Shown here: positions 1 through 13,300 of the stretch, piece by piece
Layout: every line of letters begins with the position of its first letter
Position numbering within the stretch: the stretch's first letter is position 1
Program-made: the position numbers and the translations under genes
Assembly (NCBI RefSeq): GCF_001039355.2
Contig: NW_019775410.1
Location: 335,123 to 378,575 of the forward strand
DNA: 43,453 nucleotides
Reading direction: 5' to 3'
From: Lingula anatina
Lineage: Eukaryota; Brachiopoda; Lingulata; Lingulida; Lingulidae
The notes under the pieces: generated by a model
What the model was told of the DNA's origin: nothing
Databases searched by the model: none
What the model saw: only the letters and a program-made list of their open reading frames with translations

Positions 1-1690
1 CCACCACCACCACCAAAAAAAGAAAAGTGGGCCTAAGATAATAAAAACCATATTATCAGGGGGTTAAATATTCAAAAGTAAAGTGCCTCAGGTGTTTTGG
101 TGAAGGTTGCACGAAATTTTAAGAACTAAAATGTATTATTACTATTATTCACCCAAACCCAATGTAGAGGTGCATTTCACATGCTGAAGTGTCAGAAAAT
201 AAAATGGAATGAATTTAAAGTTGTATTCAATTTTCAAAACATGGACAAAAATCTACGACTGTCTTAATTTAAATTCAAATTTTAAATTTTACCATGCAAA
301 GAACATGGTAACGTACATGTATGTTCCAAAAACGTACGGTAACGTATGTTCCGGGTCATTTAATTTTCATTTTTATACCGCGTCCCGATATTTTGTAGTG
401 GTTCAGTCATGGTAAATTAGACATTACGTACAAGGAGTTTGCGTCATGGATAATAGTAGGTAACGTATGTTCCCTAGCTAGAAAAATTGTCAAAATGTTT
501 CATTTTGTTCAAGTATTTGGCGCAAGAGAAAACCATATTTTCTTTTGCTGACAGAAAAATATATTGTGATTCCATGATAGATTGATTTCTGATATAATAT
601 TTGGACCACCAAGGGAAAATTTATTTATTTAATGTTTATTTTAATGTCGGTAGGGTTTATTTTCCCCGTTTTTTAATATTCAGTGACAAGCAAACTAAAG
701 TTGCTCAAAGACAATTAATTGCTCTATACAGAAGATTATTATATTTTTACAACGTTATACTTGTAGGAGATAAAGACCAAAACCAGTGATTATTGAATTT
801 TCAAAGTGAGTAAAACGTTTCACAGGTTTGCATTTGTGACAGTAACGTATAGGCCTATTCCTTTTTGAGGTTAGACGATGACTTTTTTAATTATTATTCA
901 TGGTTCCAGGAAAGTGCAACTTTGATGCAAACTTCTTCACGTGGGACCCTAAAATAATCAAACATAGTTTGCAATCTGAATATTAAATGTTTTAAGAGCA
1001 TGCCTGTGATATCAATTGCACCTCTATGTTGGGTTTGTGTGTATTGTGACCAGTGTTAAAGAATGAGTTCAGTGTGCACTTATCAACAATCCTTTCGGAG
1101 ATAATTCTTCTGAAGTTATACATTATTCACATCAGCACCTTAAGATAAATTAATAAAACATCAGCAGGTTGTGCTACAAATAAATCTAAGTAGGCCCTAA
1201 TTGTTTGCATGCTACACCTTTTTCTTGATTTATAAAAATGTAGGCCTACTTGGCCGACATATTTTCAAAGTTTTTAGTTTTTAAAAAGGGTGGGTAAAAA
1301 GAGATCCAAGCTGACAATGCAGCAGTCGCATTCTTTATGATCTAAATAATTGTCTGCACTGTAACTTGGATGCAGCGAATGAGCCTAAGTATTGGGACGT
1401 TTTCCGCCCTATGGTGGCTTGGGAAAGGGGAATAGTTTCTAGAGGTTCGGGCTTGCAACATCTCAGTATTTGAGCTGCGTGCTTAACAATGAGAATAAAA
1501 AGAAAGAGCTGTTGTTGGATCTGCGCGTTTCGCGACTGATTTAAAAATATTTTCAAGGGTTTTGCCCTACCACCACTCCATCCCACTCTACCCCACCCGA
1601 CCTAAGGAGAACTAAGACGCGCTTGCTCCTGTCTCAAGGTGCATTAGAGGAGCTGAGTATTGATTGCGTCGGTGGAGACCATTTCAAACA
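1..1690. other. Upstream region, no gene recognised
   Basis: I see no coding exon with convincing splice sites here. The first bases are a short CCA microsatellite. The motif GTAACGTATGTTCC recurs (near 350 and 460) with variants near 310 and 843. CpG density and GC content rise from about 1370 towards the first exon of the zinc-finger gene, so the right part probably overlaps its promoter. No TATA box stands out. Confidence 0.5.
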
Positions 1691-1855
1691 TGGCGTCTCC
1701 TTAGCCTAACGCCAGTGAACAGCGCTGAAGTTAAGCAATCGTCAAATTGAATACATCCGATAATTTAGAAGGGATCAGTGGAGGGCACGGGATTCTTGGG
1801 AGGACTTCTGCTATCTGTATTAGTGTGCTGTAAATAACGGACGGTTACAACCAGG
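1690..1855 (+). other. Non-coding first exon (5' UTR) of the zinc-finger gene
   Basis: This CpG-containing stretch ends at a strong splice donor (ccagg|gtaag, GT at 1856-1857). The next exon begins after the tag at 2221-2223, and the first good start codon lies only there (2270), so this exon is read as 5' UTR. The left boundary (transcription start) cannot be seen and is an estimate. Confidence 0.5.
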
Positions 1856-1967
1856 GTAAGAGTATAAGCTATATAAATTATAAATCATGTTCAACTTCAT
1901 GTCGATGTATTATTTCTCTACATTCGTGTACTTTCCATTCTTATGTTCATTTGATCATGTTTGATGT

Positions 1968-2026
1968 GTATGTGTATATGTGTGCGTGCGCTAGCGTACG
2001 TGCGGTGCGGTGCGTGCGTGCATGTG
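1968..2026. repeat. TG/TGCG-type simple repeat
   Basis: An imperfect run of TGTG, TGCG and CGTG units lies in intron 1, followed by a short GAGA run. It has no coding content. Confidence 0.6.
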
Positions 2027-2269
2027 TCGGACTCGATTAGTGAGAGAGTGAGAGAGTATACGGATATGTCTGTAGTAGTGAGATGTATTTATTGTTTGCC
2101 TTCTTAGTATGCTAAATTATAGCATGACTGTGTGAAAAATGTACATGGTTATTGTTATCGTTTTGCACTTTCACTTTTCATTGAGAATGGCATAGTATTT
2201 ATGTTTATTTCTTTTAACTGTAGAACTTAGAAGATTTTAATCCCATTATAAGTGCATTTTAATAAGACC

Positions 2270-5200
2270 ATGGATTTCACGAGTGACGATTATGGTGCCA
2301 CGAGTTTCAAGTCAGAACCCCTTTCACAACTACAACCTACAGCTGAAGGTAAAACACACGGTAAGCATTATTTTACATCTTACAATTGGGAGAATGGCTG
2401 TCATTAATTTATAGACTTAAACTTTCAGATTTGGTGCATTTGCATGTTTTTGTTTTCATGTGAAAAGGACAAGAACATGTCAATTTAAGACAATTGACAG
2501 TAAAGGTCACTGAAATAATTTAATGTGAAAAACACAGTCAGATGTTATAAGAATAAAATCATAGTTGTCTCACTTTTTTGCCTTTTTTTAATTTGTATGC
2601 TGTTGAAAGGTGTTTTTAGAATTACTTTTATTATTTATAAGGGATGTAGCAATATAAAGATAAGTTTGGAAGCAATTTTCATGTATAATTCTATGCACTC
2701 ATTTTACCAGAGATATCTGACGCCAACCCAAATCAAGCTGGTGTTGGAGAGGAGATCAGCTGCCAGAAGACCTCTGGAGACAGTCTGAGAACTGACCCAT
2801 CTGGGGGCAACCATCAGCTTGGTGAGTAAAGCCTGTGGTTACAGTATGGGGGGAGGGAGGTTTGTCTTCGAGCCCCTGGCCCTTTTGATGAAATCATATG
2901 AGTTTGTCTATGTCATTCATCAACACAATGGCAACCATTAACCTTCATGAAGATGGCAGACTGTCTTGGTGAGCACTCCTTGTTGGTATTCTTGCTGTTT
3001 TGTAATTGATAGAAGTCAGTGCACAGTTGGCTATGTTGCAGGGTAGAAACCTAGTTTATAGTGTTAACTGGCATCCATGTTTCAGGGCAGAGAAAAGTGA
3101 CTGACCCTGGTGAGCCATCAAGTGTGTTGATGATGGTGAAACCTCCTGGGGAAACCTTGCAGTGGACGCAGAAAAAGACTGAACCAGAACTCTACTGTGA
3201 TGTAAGATTTCTTCCTCTGTACAGGGAAATTGAAATTTCATATAGATTAAAACATTTTTTGCTGTAGAAATCAAGTTATAAATGATACCAAATTGTTGAA
3301 AAAAGTTAGTCTTCCATTACAACAATAATTTACCAGTTTCCAACTCCATAATTTTGATTAAAGCGACAATAAAATTTGAAACTTGTAACTTGGGGATATG
3401 TGCATGCAAGTGTAGAGCATACATGTAGAAGGCATATTTGAAGATTACAGTATAAAATGACTTTAAAGGTTTTGATTTTACAATGTAAAGAGAATCGTTG
3501 CATGTATCTGGGCGTAATTGTTCTGAAATGACCCATGTTCTGAAATCTCTCTCTGTCTCTCTCTCTGTCTCTCTCTTTCTCTCTCATGGTGCTGTTTTGA
3601 TTGTTTGCAGGTCTGCAGCTGTCAGATGTCAGGGCAGAAGTCCTATGAAGACCACATGGCTGGGGCCAGACACATGAAGGTGGGCTCTCTGCTGGCAGCT
3701 TTACTCCTTGGCTGGTTAATATAGTTGTACTTACTGACAAAAAAGAAACTGTTATTCTTTGTCTTGTTTGCTTCCCACGTGCACTAGTTTGGTGCATATC
3801 AGTGCATTACTGTGTTTGGCCAAAAGTTACAGTACATATGAAGCAAGCCCTCAGCTATAAAGAATATAATCTGCTTCTGCTAGTTTCTTATTTGACTCAA
3901 ATAAAGATGACATGCCAAAACATAAGCCAGTATAATCAGTTGATCAGCCATAACAGAGCTTTAAAACAACACCTTCTTCAATTTTGTGGTGATAAATTGG
4001 CCTACTTGTCTTTCTCTCCAGTTCTTAACAGAATGCCAGATGATGTAGTAATGAATGGCATGTTACTGCAGCTTGCTCAGTTATTCAAATGAGTTGCCGA
4101 TAACAACAACCAGGGGTTATTTATGTAGCATAGAAAATAGCAGAAAATACCCATTAAAAAATCATTTTTCAGGAAATAGGAAATGAAGCCCTTACTTAGG
4201 TAATTTTGTAAGTTATGATATTAGAAACTGTAAGGTGGCATTTAATAGGGTTTTTAAGCAAAATTTTACTTCAAGTGTGCATCTTTAAGGTTAACAGGTA
4301 ATAATATTTAAATGCGCAAGAAATTCTATATTTATAAATAACAACTTTACAAGTGGAATGTGCTTAATTTTTACCTGCTGATACTTTAAAATTACTGTTA
4401 CACAAATAGTTGATGAGAGCAGTACTTAAAAAATATGATGAATTGGAATGGGGATGGAAAGATTTATTTCAATTTATCATGGCATTCTTACTCCAAATAA
4501 TATTGCAATTGAAGCAATGCAGAAGTTGTTTACCTTGGAGACTGCACCACTGTCATCAACTAGCTGTAGTCTTCATCTTGACAGTAGTGACTGCTGACAC
4601 CACATACAATGCTGACTGGAACACTGAGGGTGCACTTGAAGTTGAAAATTTTAAAGTGCAGAAGCTAGCTTATCTTTAAATGTAGTTATCTGCAGGTGCT
4701 CTTTCCAACTGTGATAAAAATCTTCAAGAACGTCGTCAGCAGTTCAGCAGCAGGATGTGGGAGTGTGGCTCCTCATTCACTGTAATCCTCAACAACCTGT
4801 ACTGAAATCTAGGACTGGGTTCCCATCCCTAGATCGATCCATCTGGACAGTCTAACTCCCTGGGGAGTCTGACTAAATTGCTATCAACTAACAAGCTTAA
4901 ATGTCTGTCACGCCTACCAAATCAGCTGGCGGTAAAGATAATTACCCCCTAACAGCTTTACTAGGCATGACAGACATTTAAGACGGTTAAGTTGATAGCC
5001 ATTTAGGGGGCCTCCCAGGGAGATAGATCGATCCAAATATCTCTGGGAATGGTCCGTAGGAGTTGCTCTAGCTAGTTCAGAATATGATCTTGGACTTCAT
5101 TCCCATAAACTCATCATAATAGCTGGTTTTATCTAAATCTACGGGGCTTCTCACTAAAGTGCTTTCAGTGTAATTAGCTTAATTGTCTGCCTTGCCTCCT

Positions 5201-8200
5201 TGAGTAACTAGGGGGTAATTGACTATCGTTAATTACCTCCCAGCAGCTTCAGTAGGCATGCCAGACATGTAAGCTGCTTATACTGAATGCAATTTAGTGA
5301 GAATCCTTACAAAGTTAGATCAATCCAGCTAGTACCATGGGTTTATGGGAACACTCCCTAGATCTTTGAATGGAGCTATGTGTTACGCCCCATTCAGAAT
5401 GAGAAGAGTCAAGTGCTAGCTAGGCCACGACCTAAATATGGTGGAGCTATATGAAAGGAAGACTGCCTAATCATGTAATGGTCTCTCCCCCTCTCACACG
5501 ATTCCCCAGGCATCGTCCCTTGACCGGTTGAATTGAGCTAAGATTTAATTACTGTGCCCCTGCAGGCACTACGCGTGGGGAGGCATGTGAGAGGCAGAGA
5601 GACCATAACAGGATTAAGTGGTCTTCCTTTCATGTAGGTCCGCGGCTCTTCTCATTCTGAATGGTTTCTTACTTACATTTGTAACGTGAAACAAATAAGT
5701 TAAAGAAGTATTTTGCATACGTAATTAGAAAACTGAAATTGTCACCTGAGTCCTCAACAAAATCCTCAGAAGTTTAGCAGCAGAACATGGGAGAGCATCT
5801 CTCCGTATGCTGCACTCCTGTAACTGAATAAATCTGCACAAAAAATCTACAACTCACAGGGTAAGGGACCATTCCCAGACCCTATCATACTAACCGTGGA
5901 TCGATCTCCAAGGGAAACCTTATAAATTGCACTGAACTTAAGCAGCCTAGATGTCTGTCACACCTACTAAAGCTGCTAGGGGATAATTAATTATCATTTA
6001 GCAGTTTCAGTAGGTCTGCCAGATATCAAAGCCACTTTAATAAGCTGAAAGCAATTTAGCAGAAACCCCTTGGAGATTGATTGATCCTGTTAGATCGATC
6101 TAGGTATGGGAACCCTGTCTAAAACCCCTTGGGGAGGGGGGTTTTCTAGGTCAACACTAGTCAGTACCTATAACTTCCAGAATGTGTTTAAATTTAGAAA
6201 GAAAAAGACTGAAAATACTAAGGTATTGCAGCTACATTATTGCAAGTACTGTTATTTTGTTGCCTTTTAATGTATGATGTCATATCTTTGTGGCATGATG
6301 TCATATTCTTGATGTGTGACATCTCATGCAGTTATGATATCATGTGCTTGGTATATGACATCACATTCAGTTATGATATCATATCTGTTTTGTGACATCA
6401 CATGTATTTATGATGTCCAGGCCTCATAAACGCTAATTGCCATTTCCGAAGACGAGCCTCAGATTCCCTAGCGCAAATGCCAATATTAATGAGCCCAACC
6501 TCAGATTAACAAGCACAACTTACTGAGCACAAACTTAGCATTTCCAAGCACTATCAATTTGTCCAGCTTCCATCGGGGGCCCCCCTGGCTACTTACATAC
6601 GGGTTCTTTTTATCAACTTAGGACTATTTTCAAGATGGCAGAAGATACAAGAGACATAATGGTTGAACTTTCAGAGATTTCTGGGCGCAAACGAGTTATT
6701 TTATTTCCCCTTTCTGTCTCTTTGACGAAAGAGAAAGGATTTTGAACATCCACGCCACGGCCAAATAAAGTGGCTAGATCATTACTAACAGATTTTAGGA
6801 CGCAAGTGAAAAAATGATTCATCAACTATTTTCACCGACTCAGAAATATCTGTTTCCATGTATCAGTATTTTAACTTGAGCAAAATAAACATAGAATATA
6901 TAAAAATTCTCAAAACAAACCACACTTCTGCATTAGTATATTCCACTATCCATATCGCATATTAATACAGCAGCAATTTAGTGCTCATTAACTTAACGTT
7001 GTGCTTGTTAATCTGAGGTGGGGCTCGTTAAAATTGGCATTTGCGCTCGGGAATCTGAGGCTCATGCTAGGAAATGCCTAATCCGTTTATGAGGCCTGAT
7101 GTCACAGGATATCTCCACACTGGCCTCTAAAAGTCTGAACATGACTCCATCAAAATGAAGTCATTTGTAAAAACCATTCCCAAGCTTTATCTTTACAGCA
7201 CTTAAAAACCAAAACAAATATTTTTCGTTTGAAAGCAGATAGTCTTGATCTAGTAATGGTATTTAGGGGCTGGCTTGATTTCTAATAAAGCTATTAAAAC
7301 TCAGACACTTCCCCTTTTTCAGTTCACAGAAGTGATGTAAAATGGCCAGGTACTGGAGACTCCAGATTTGGAGCCTATTTTTCACTGACTGATATAGATT
7401 ACTTTTTTTAAAAGACAATGATCACAAACTAATTTGAAAACAGTGTTCTTATACAATACATTAAACAAAGGAAAGTTTCAAAACAATCAAAGTAATCTGT
7501 TTATTAGTCAGTGATTTTATGGTACAATTTCAAGAAACAGACATTTTTGTTGAGATTGTATGTTATGAAAATATTTTCTGATCTTTTCTCTCTCCAGAAC
7601 CTGAAGAAAGTCAGTAATGGTGGTGAGTAAAGTAGCATAAGAGGTCAGAAATCAGAGAGATGACAACTCCAAAAGAGTATTGCATGATATACTGATGTTT
7701 CTTGAAACATCTAATCCCTTTGTCTGGGACTAAAAATTTTAACCAGTGGAAGATGAATTCATGCATCACATAGTCGAATGGAAGTTGATTGCTTTATACT
7801 GTGCAGATACCAGAGATGATTTCTGCCTGGGGTAATGTGATTAACTTTCCTTTTGTTGTGTGAACAGAGTTGTCCTCTGAAGCATATCATTTGTTGCGTA
7901 TTACGTAATTGTCAGCACAGTAAAGATTCACTGTATGGAAAGCAAACTTTTAGAGGTAATACTGGTATCATCTTTAAACCATTTAAAGGTTTACTATAAT
8001 ATTAATTGATGCAGTGAATCTATATTGTATTGATGTCAAGGTATTCTGCAACATATCTTGTCATTTTCTGTAACAGCTGGCCCCTCTGATAGGTGCTCAA
8101 ATGGAACAGCTGAGCAAATGGGTCTAATGGAAGAGCAACCCTCTCTGTAAAGGACAGATTAACCTTACATCCACATTTTCAAACAACTTTTCTTTGTACT

Positions 8201-10282
8201 GTAGCAGTTTTATATGTTGGCTGCAACTCCAGGCCTACCCAACTACCAGACTTGGCACCGAATGATCCCGAATTCACCGGTAGATCGGACCACAGTACCC
8301 CTTTTCAAGGTGTGCGTCAGTACACATTTCACATACAGTATCATACAGTACCCCGGAACAAATTTTGAGATGAGATGCACTACTTTTCAACCCCCTCAGA
8401 ATCATCAGTATCACATCGCGTACTAGGCAAGAGCGGTGTCGCATCTGATACTGACGCACACCTTGAAAACGGGTAGTGTGGTTTGATCTACTGGTGAATT
8501 CAGGATCATTCGGTGCCAAGTCTGGTGGTTGGGTAGGCCTGAAATCTGTGGCACCAGCATGAACAGAATGTGACAGTTGGTTTTAGCCAAGGTGTCTGAG
8601 ATTCTTTGCTCCACACAGTATCCAGGCTGAGAGTAAAAACTGAAAAGCACAACAATTGTTACTTCATTAAACATATCACTGCATGAAGCAGCAAAGTCAA
8701 GCTGCACATTTCAGTAACCTTAAAAAACATTGGAAAGTGTCATGTGAGAGATTCAGTCAGGAAGTCAGATTGACATGTAGACCGAATGTTGGCATGGCAA
8801 AGCAGGGGAAATACTCATATCTTTGCCTGCCATGAAGCTTGTCAAGATCAGATTATAATTTTATTCTTTACATTAATCTTTTTAGCTCTACACAGACATT
8901 CTGAGTTTGGATTAAATTTATTTTGCTTAACATCACTGTCCATCATCAGATATATTTTTTAATCACAGCCAGAATATAAACTAAGTTTACTATGGAGTTA
9001 AGACAAATAAAGGAATCTGCTAAAGCCATTTTGTGCATAAACACTATGATTACATGTATTATAGTTACCATAGGTTATGTGTGATTAAGCATTGCTGCAG
9101 ATACGTATATATAAACATGTTGTGTATTACACAGTTCTTAGTTCTTAGGCTGGGAGAAAATGATTTTTTCTCATGCACAGAATCCGTTACAGATCAGTAG
9201 TTAAAATAATATAATGTAGTATGTATTTTAATTGTCTTAATTCTGTAGAAATAAGATTATTTTTATATCATTTCTAGAGCTGGTTCCTAAAAAGAAGAGT
9301 AGCACCAAAGTAGCTGTGGCTCAGATTCAGTCAAAATTGGATGCCATCACTGAACCTACAATAGGTGAGCTCTGCTGGCAGTTTCCACTGTGCAGTTATT
9401 TAGGATAAAGAAGCAAGGAAATATACTTGCTTGTTATATGCATGTAATTTGGTCACAATTCTGCAAAACTGTGTGTGCCAAAGCATCCACATTTAAATTT
9501 ATATCTGTTTTATGTCAGCTTCGTGTGGTTCAGCTTTGGTGGAAATATAGGCTAGCTGTTTTGTCTTAGATTATTGTTTTTTAAGCAACATGATTATTTT
9601 TATTAATGTGTGGTATTTAAAACAGATGCATGTTGATGGTAATTCTTTGCAGTTAGATTGGTTACATGTTGAGTTTAAATACACTGCTCAAAAGAAGTCG
9701 GGCTACACTGCTCAAAAGAAGTACATATGTATATAGGCAACCCCCGCCATTTGAGAAGTTTAAAACATGACTACTATTATGAAATTTTAGGAATTTTAAG
9801 AAAAAATAAAAAAACTATTGGATAACATATCTACTTTAACTGTCATGCAATAAAAATAATTTTGCTCTCGTTAAAAGTAATTAATATGTATAATTATTAT
9901 TTTGTGGGGTGAAATATGTAAAAATTGGGGTAAAATTGCTTTGCCTCCCAACTTATAGTAAACATTATATTAATATCTGCTATTCTAAGTGTTCCCTAAC
10001 TTCTTTTAAGTAGAATAAGTGGAAAATATATGAGGTCGGTATGGTTTATATTAAGATCTTTCCAAACCCAGGTACTATCAGGTGCAGTTCATATAGGACT
10101 GAGTAAATATTGATGTTATGCTGTTCCAGGTTTACAGTACATCACTGAGTTTCAGAAAGAGAATCAGTCCATGGAGCATCGGTATGTGTGTAACCTGTGC
10201 GAGTCCAAGTGTGATCCCAGAACGCTGATCTCTCACGTCATTGGAGCTAAACATAGGGCTGCTTATATTGTAAGTTTTATTT

Positions 10283-10322
<40 letters not shown>

Positions 10323-13300
10323 AGAAAACAAGCATGCAAGACTTGCCAGCAGTGTTTGTACGTGTTACCTCTGGGGATGCCATTTTTGTTGTCTGTAGTG
10401 TCAGCAAGTTACTAGGATAATCTTTGTTGATACTTGCACACGGATTACATAGGCTGACTATGTCTACCTGATTGATCTTATTTCAACAAGGTGAAAAGTG
10501 TGATGGTTTTGCATGTGCATGCACACACACACATACACACACAAATAAACTCCCACACACTAGATATTTGTTATGAACTAAAGCAGAAAATGCTTTTTCT
10601 GTTAATTATAGAAGATGTTTTGCGTACAAGCTGTCACCTGTACATCTGACAATAACTGAAGTGTACATATTTGGGAACAATAACAGAAATATATCCGACA
10701 TCAATAAACATCTTGTTTTTACAGAAAGAACATTACATGAACTACTTTGCGCTGATGCGACAGCATGATATCAAGAAGTCTGAGAAGTCTGCCATTGTAG
10801 AGGAGTATGCGCGAGAGATAGAGAAGCAAGAGGGCAAACAGAAGGTGAAGCTGAAGGTGGAGCTAGACCCCTTCTACAACCCTAATCAGGTGGCCAGTAA
10901 GAGCAAGGTGCAGGAGGGACCAGGTGGGTAGAAAGTATAGGAGTTGGGTGACCAGAAGAGAAAATCTTAAGTATAGAAGTTGGAAGGCTGTGGAGAGGGT
11001 GTGTGAGGAGGTGGCTGTAGGGAGGGGGGGGGCTGTGGAGAGGGTGTGTGAGGAGGTGGCTGTAGGGAGGGGGGGGGCTGTGGGGAGGGATAGGGTTGCT
11101 TTCTGGGCAAATCTGTGCCCATCTGCCTTTTGACAAACCTGTTCCTTATCAATGTCAAAAATTAAGTTCTAATAGTTAAGGATAATTGCATGTTGCAAGC
11201 TCAATATCAGATTTGTAAACACCACAAAATCAGTGACTCAAACCATGATTTAGTGGCATGAACTTAAAATAATTGGTCATGAGCATCACATAAAAGAACA
11301 CATTGCCAAACAATTTGACCAACATTTACCCAAGTCTGTAGCTGAATACATACAGGTTCTTTTCTCAATCCAGAACTATTTTCATTATGTTGGAAGATAC
11401 AAGAAACTGCACTTTAGAGAATTAGGAGATTCTGAGTCAAAAAGAATGATTTTTTTCTCCTCTTTCTTCAGTGTCTGCACAGACAGCTGCAATGTTGGTC
11501 ATGTGATGAAGTATTTTAAAATTTCCCCTTTGCCAACATTTGAAAATTCAGTTTTGCCATATAGATTTTTAATGATCAATGTCCTATCATCCACCGTTGT
11601 GTCAGCAGTATATCAGGGTTAGTTCTTGTCTCAATTGCTCTGTATATTTATGTCCATTTTTATTTTTAGCGGCAAAGAGAGGGCGTTTTGAGAGGCCTTG
11701 GAACCGTGGGGGTGCACCAAGAGGTGGAGGGGCTTCCAGAGGGGGCAGTTATGGAGGAAGCAAAGGGGCCAACAGAGGAAGCAGCCCAAGAGGGAGTAGA
11801 GGGGCCCCAAGGGGAAGAGGAAGGGGTGAGGTGCTGTCAGGTAAGAGGTCAAGCTGGTCACAGTTGCTACATTATTGTGAAGTGGTAGGATTATGTTTTA
11901 GGCTAAGGGCCTTGTTTTCAATATACTTGTACAATCACCAGCTTGTTAATGTTAATCTGACTACATTCAGCAAGTCCCTGTCGAGTTTGATTGATGTACA
12001 TAAGAGAATATTATCATTTGGGTGGCATGCTAAGTTTGGGTGTTTTTTATCATTGTTAGGCAGCAGAGAGCTGGATGACCCATACTACTTCAAAGGGAAC
12101 ATGAACAGATATAGTGAGAGCAGTAGCCTCCAAGGTAACAGACAGTAGATAGACCTGTTGTAGAACACTATGATAAGTTATATATGGAAATGATGATTAG
12201 ACTGTAGATAGAGTGTAGTACTTAACTGAAAATATTTATATTCCTGTAAACGCTTTCTGCCAAACCATTGTCCTACGTTACCTCTGTACTAGTAGCACAG
12301 CAGTCCTAACCTGGGTAGAGCTCCATATCACAGAATCAAAAAAGAATTTTGTGTGGAAGTTGAAAAACAACATGAAATTGTTCTCTTACTCCCAGGTCAT
12401 GTTGTTTTCAATTTCTATTTCAAGGGATTTATTTAGAACTAGAAAATACAATGTAAAATTCAATATAATATAAATGATATAATATTAAGCAAAATTGACA
12501 AACTGCAGGTAGCAGAGAGCTGGATGACCCATATTACCAGGAGACCAAGAGGAGTATTCCTGGCAGCCACAGAGGAAGAGGAGGGCGAGGGGAACAGGCA
12601 GGAAACAAAGGAAGAGGAAGAGGTAAGGATAGAACTGGAAACAGAGGGAGAGGGGGGGGCATGGGGGCATAGGCAGGAAACAGAGGAAGGGGTAAATAAA
12701 AGATAGAATTACGGTCTTTTCAGTTTCATTATGTTTTTTTTCTTAATGATGATACAATTTTGAAGTAAGTATAATTGAAAAGCTAAATTAAAATTTTACT
12801 AGTTGTAAAATGTTGTTTTAGGTCGTGGATTCACAAGGGCAGATAGTGAAATATCATTCAATGCTGAATTCTATGTGGGACGTGGAAGAGGGCGTGGTCG
12901 AGGGTAAGTTTATCTTTATTCTTGCATATATTTTGACAGTAAGTTTTGCGTGCTTTGAGAGGCTACAGGTCAGTTCATTATTCTGATCTGAACAGTTTGA
13001 CATGAAGCAAGCTGAAAAGCAGTAGGTCAACACCTGGGCCATATTTTATGAAAACATTTGGGACACAGAAGGCGAGATATTGTGTTACTCTGAGCACATT
13101 ATTTTGAGTGGACTTCTTGTCATTGCATATGAAAATGGCTAAGTGTAACTTCAGATTAACCTGTCTAGTACTCAACCTACAAAATGTATTTTTTGCTTGC
13201 CATGGGAATACAGTCCCCTTGTTAAGGCTGAAGTCAAAAATAAACCTTGTTTCTCAGATCAATGCATGTCCAAATTATCTTGAACATTTGGAGGTTAACT

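Noticed and set aside
3330-3797. 155-codon minus-strand frame with an Arg/Glu/Asp run
   Set aside because: The run is the reverse reading of a (CT)n microsatellite, and the rest overlaps a real zinc-finger exon in antisense.
8081-8120. Possible 16-base exon between exons 6 and 7 (acceptor taacag, donor gtgctc)
   Set aside because: It would leave phase 2 while exon 7 needs phase 1, and the donor is poor.
8214-8707. Overlapping frames on both strands sharing mirrored peptides
   Set aside because: They are the two arms of a foldback MITE, not genes.
12509-12706. Longer form of exon 12 continuing through 12623-12700
   Set aside because: The coding frame meets a TAG soon after the donor; the similarity of the following bases is a local repeat of the purine-rich exon end.
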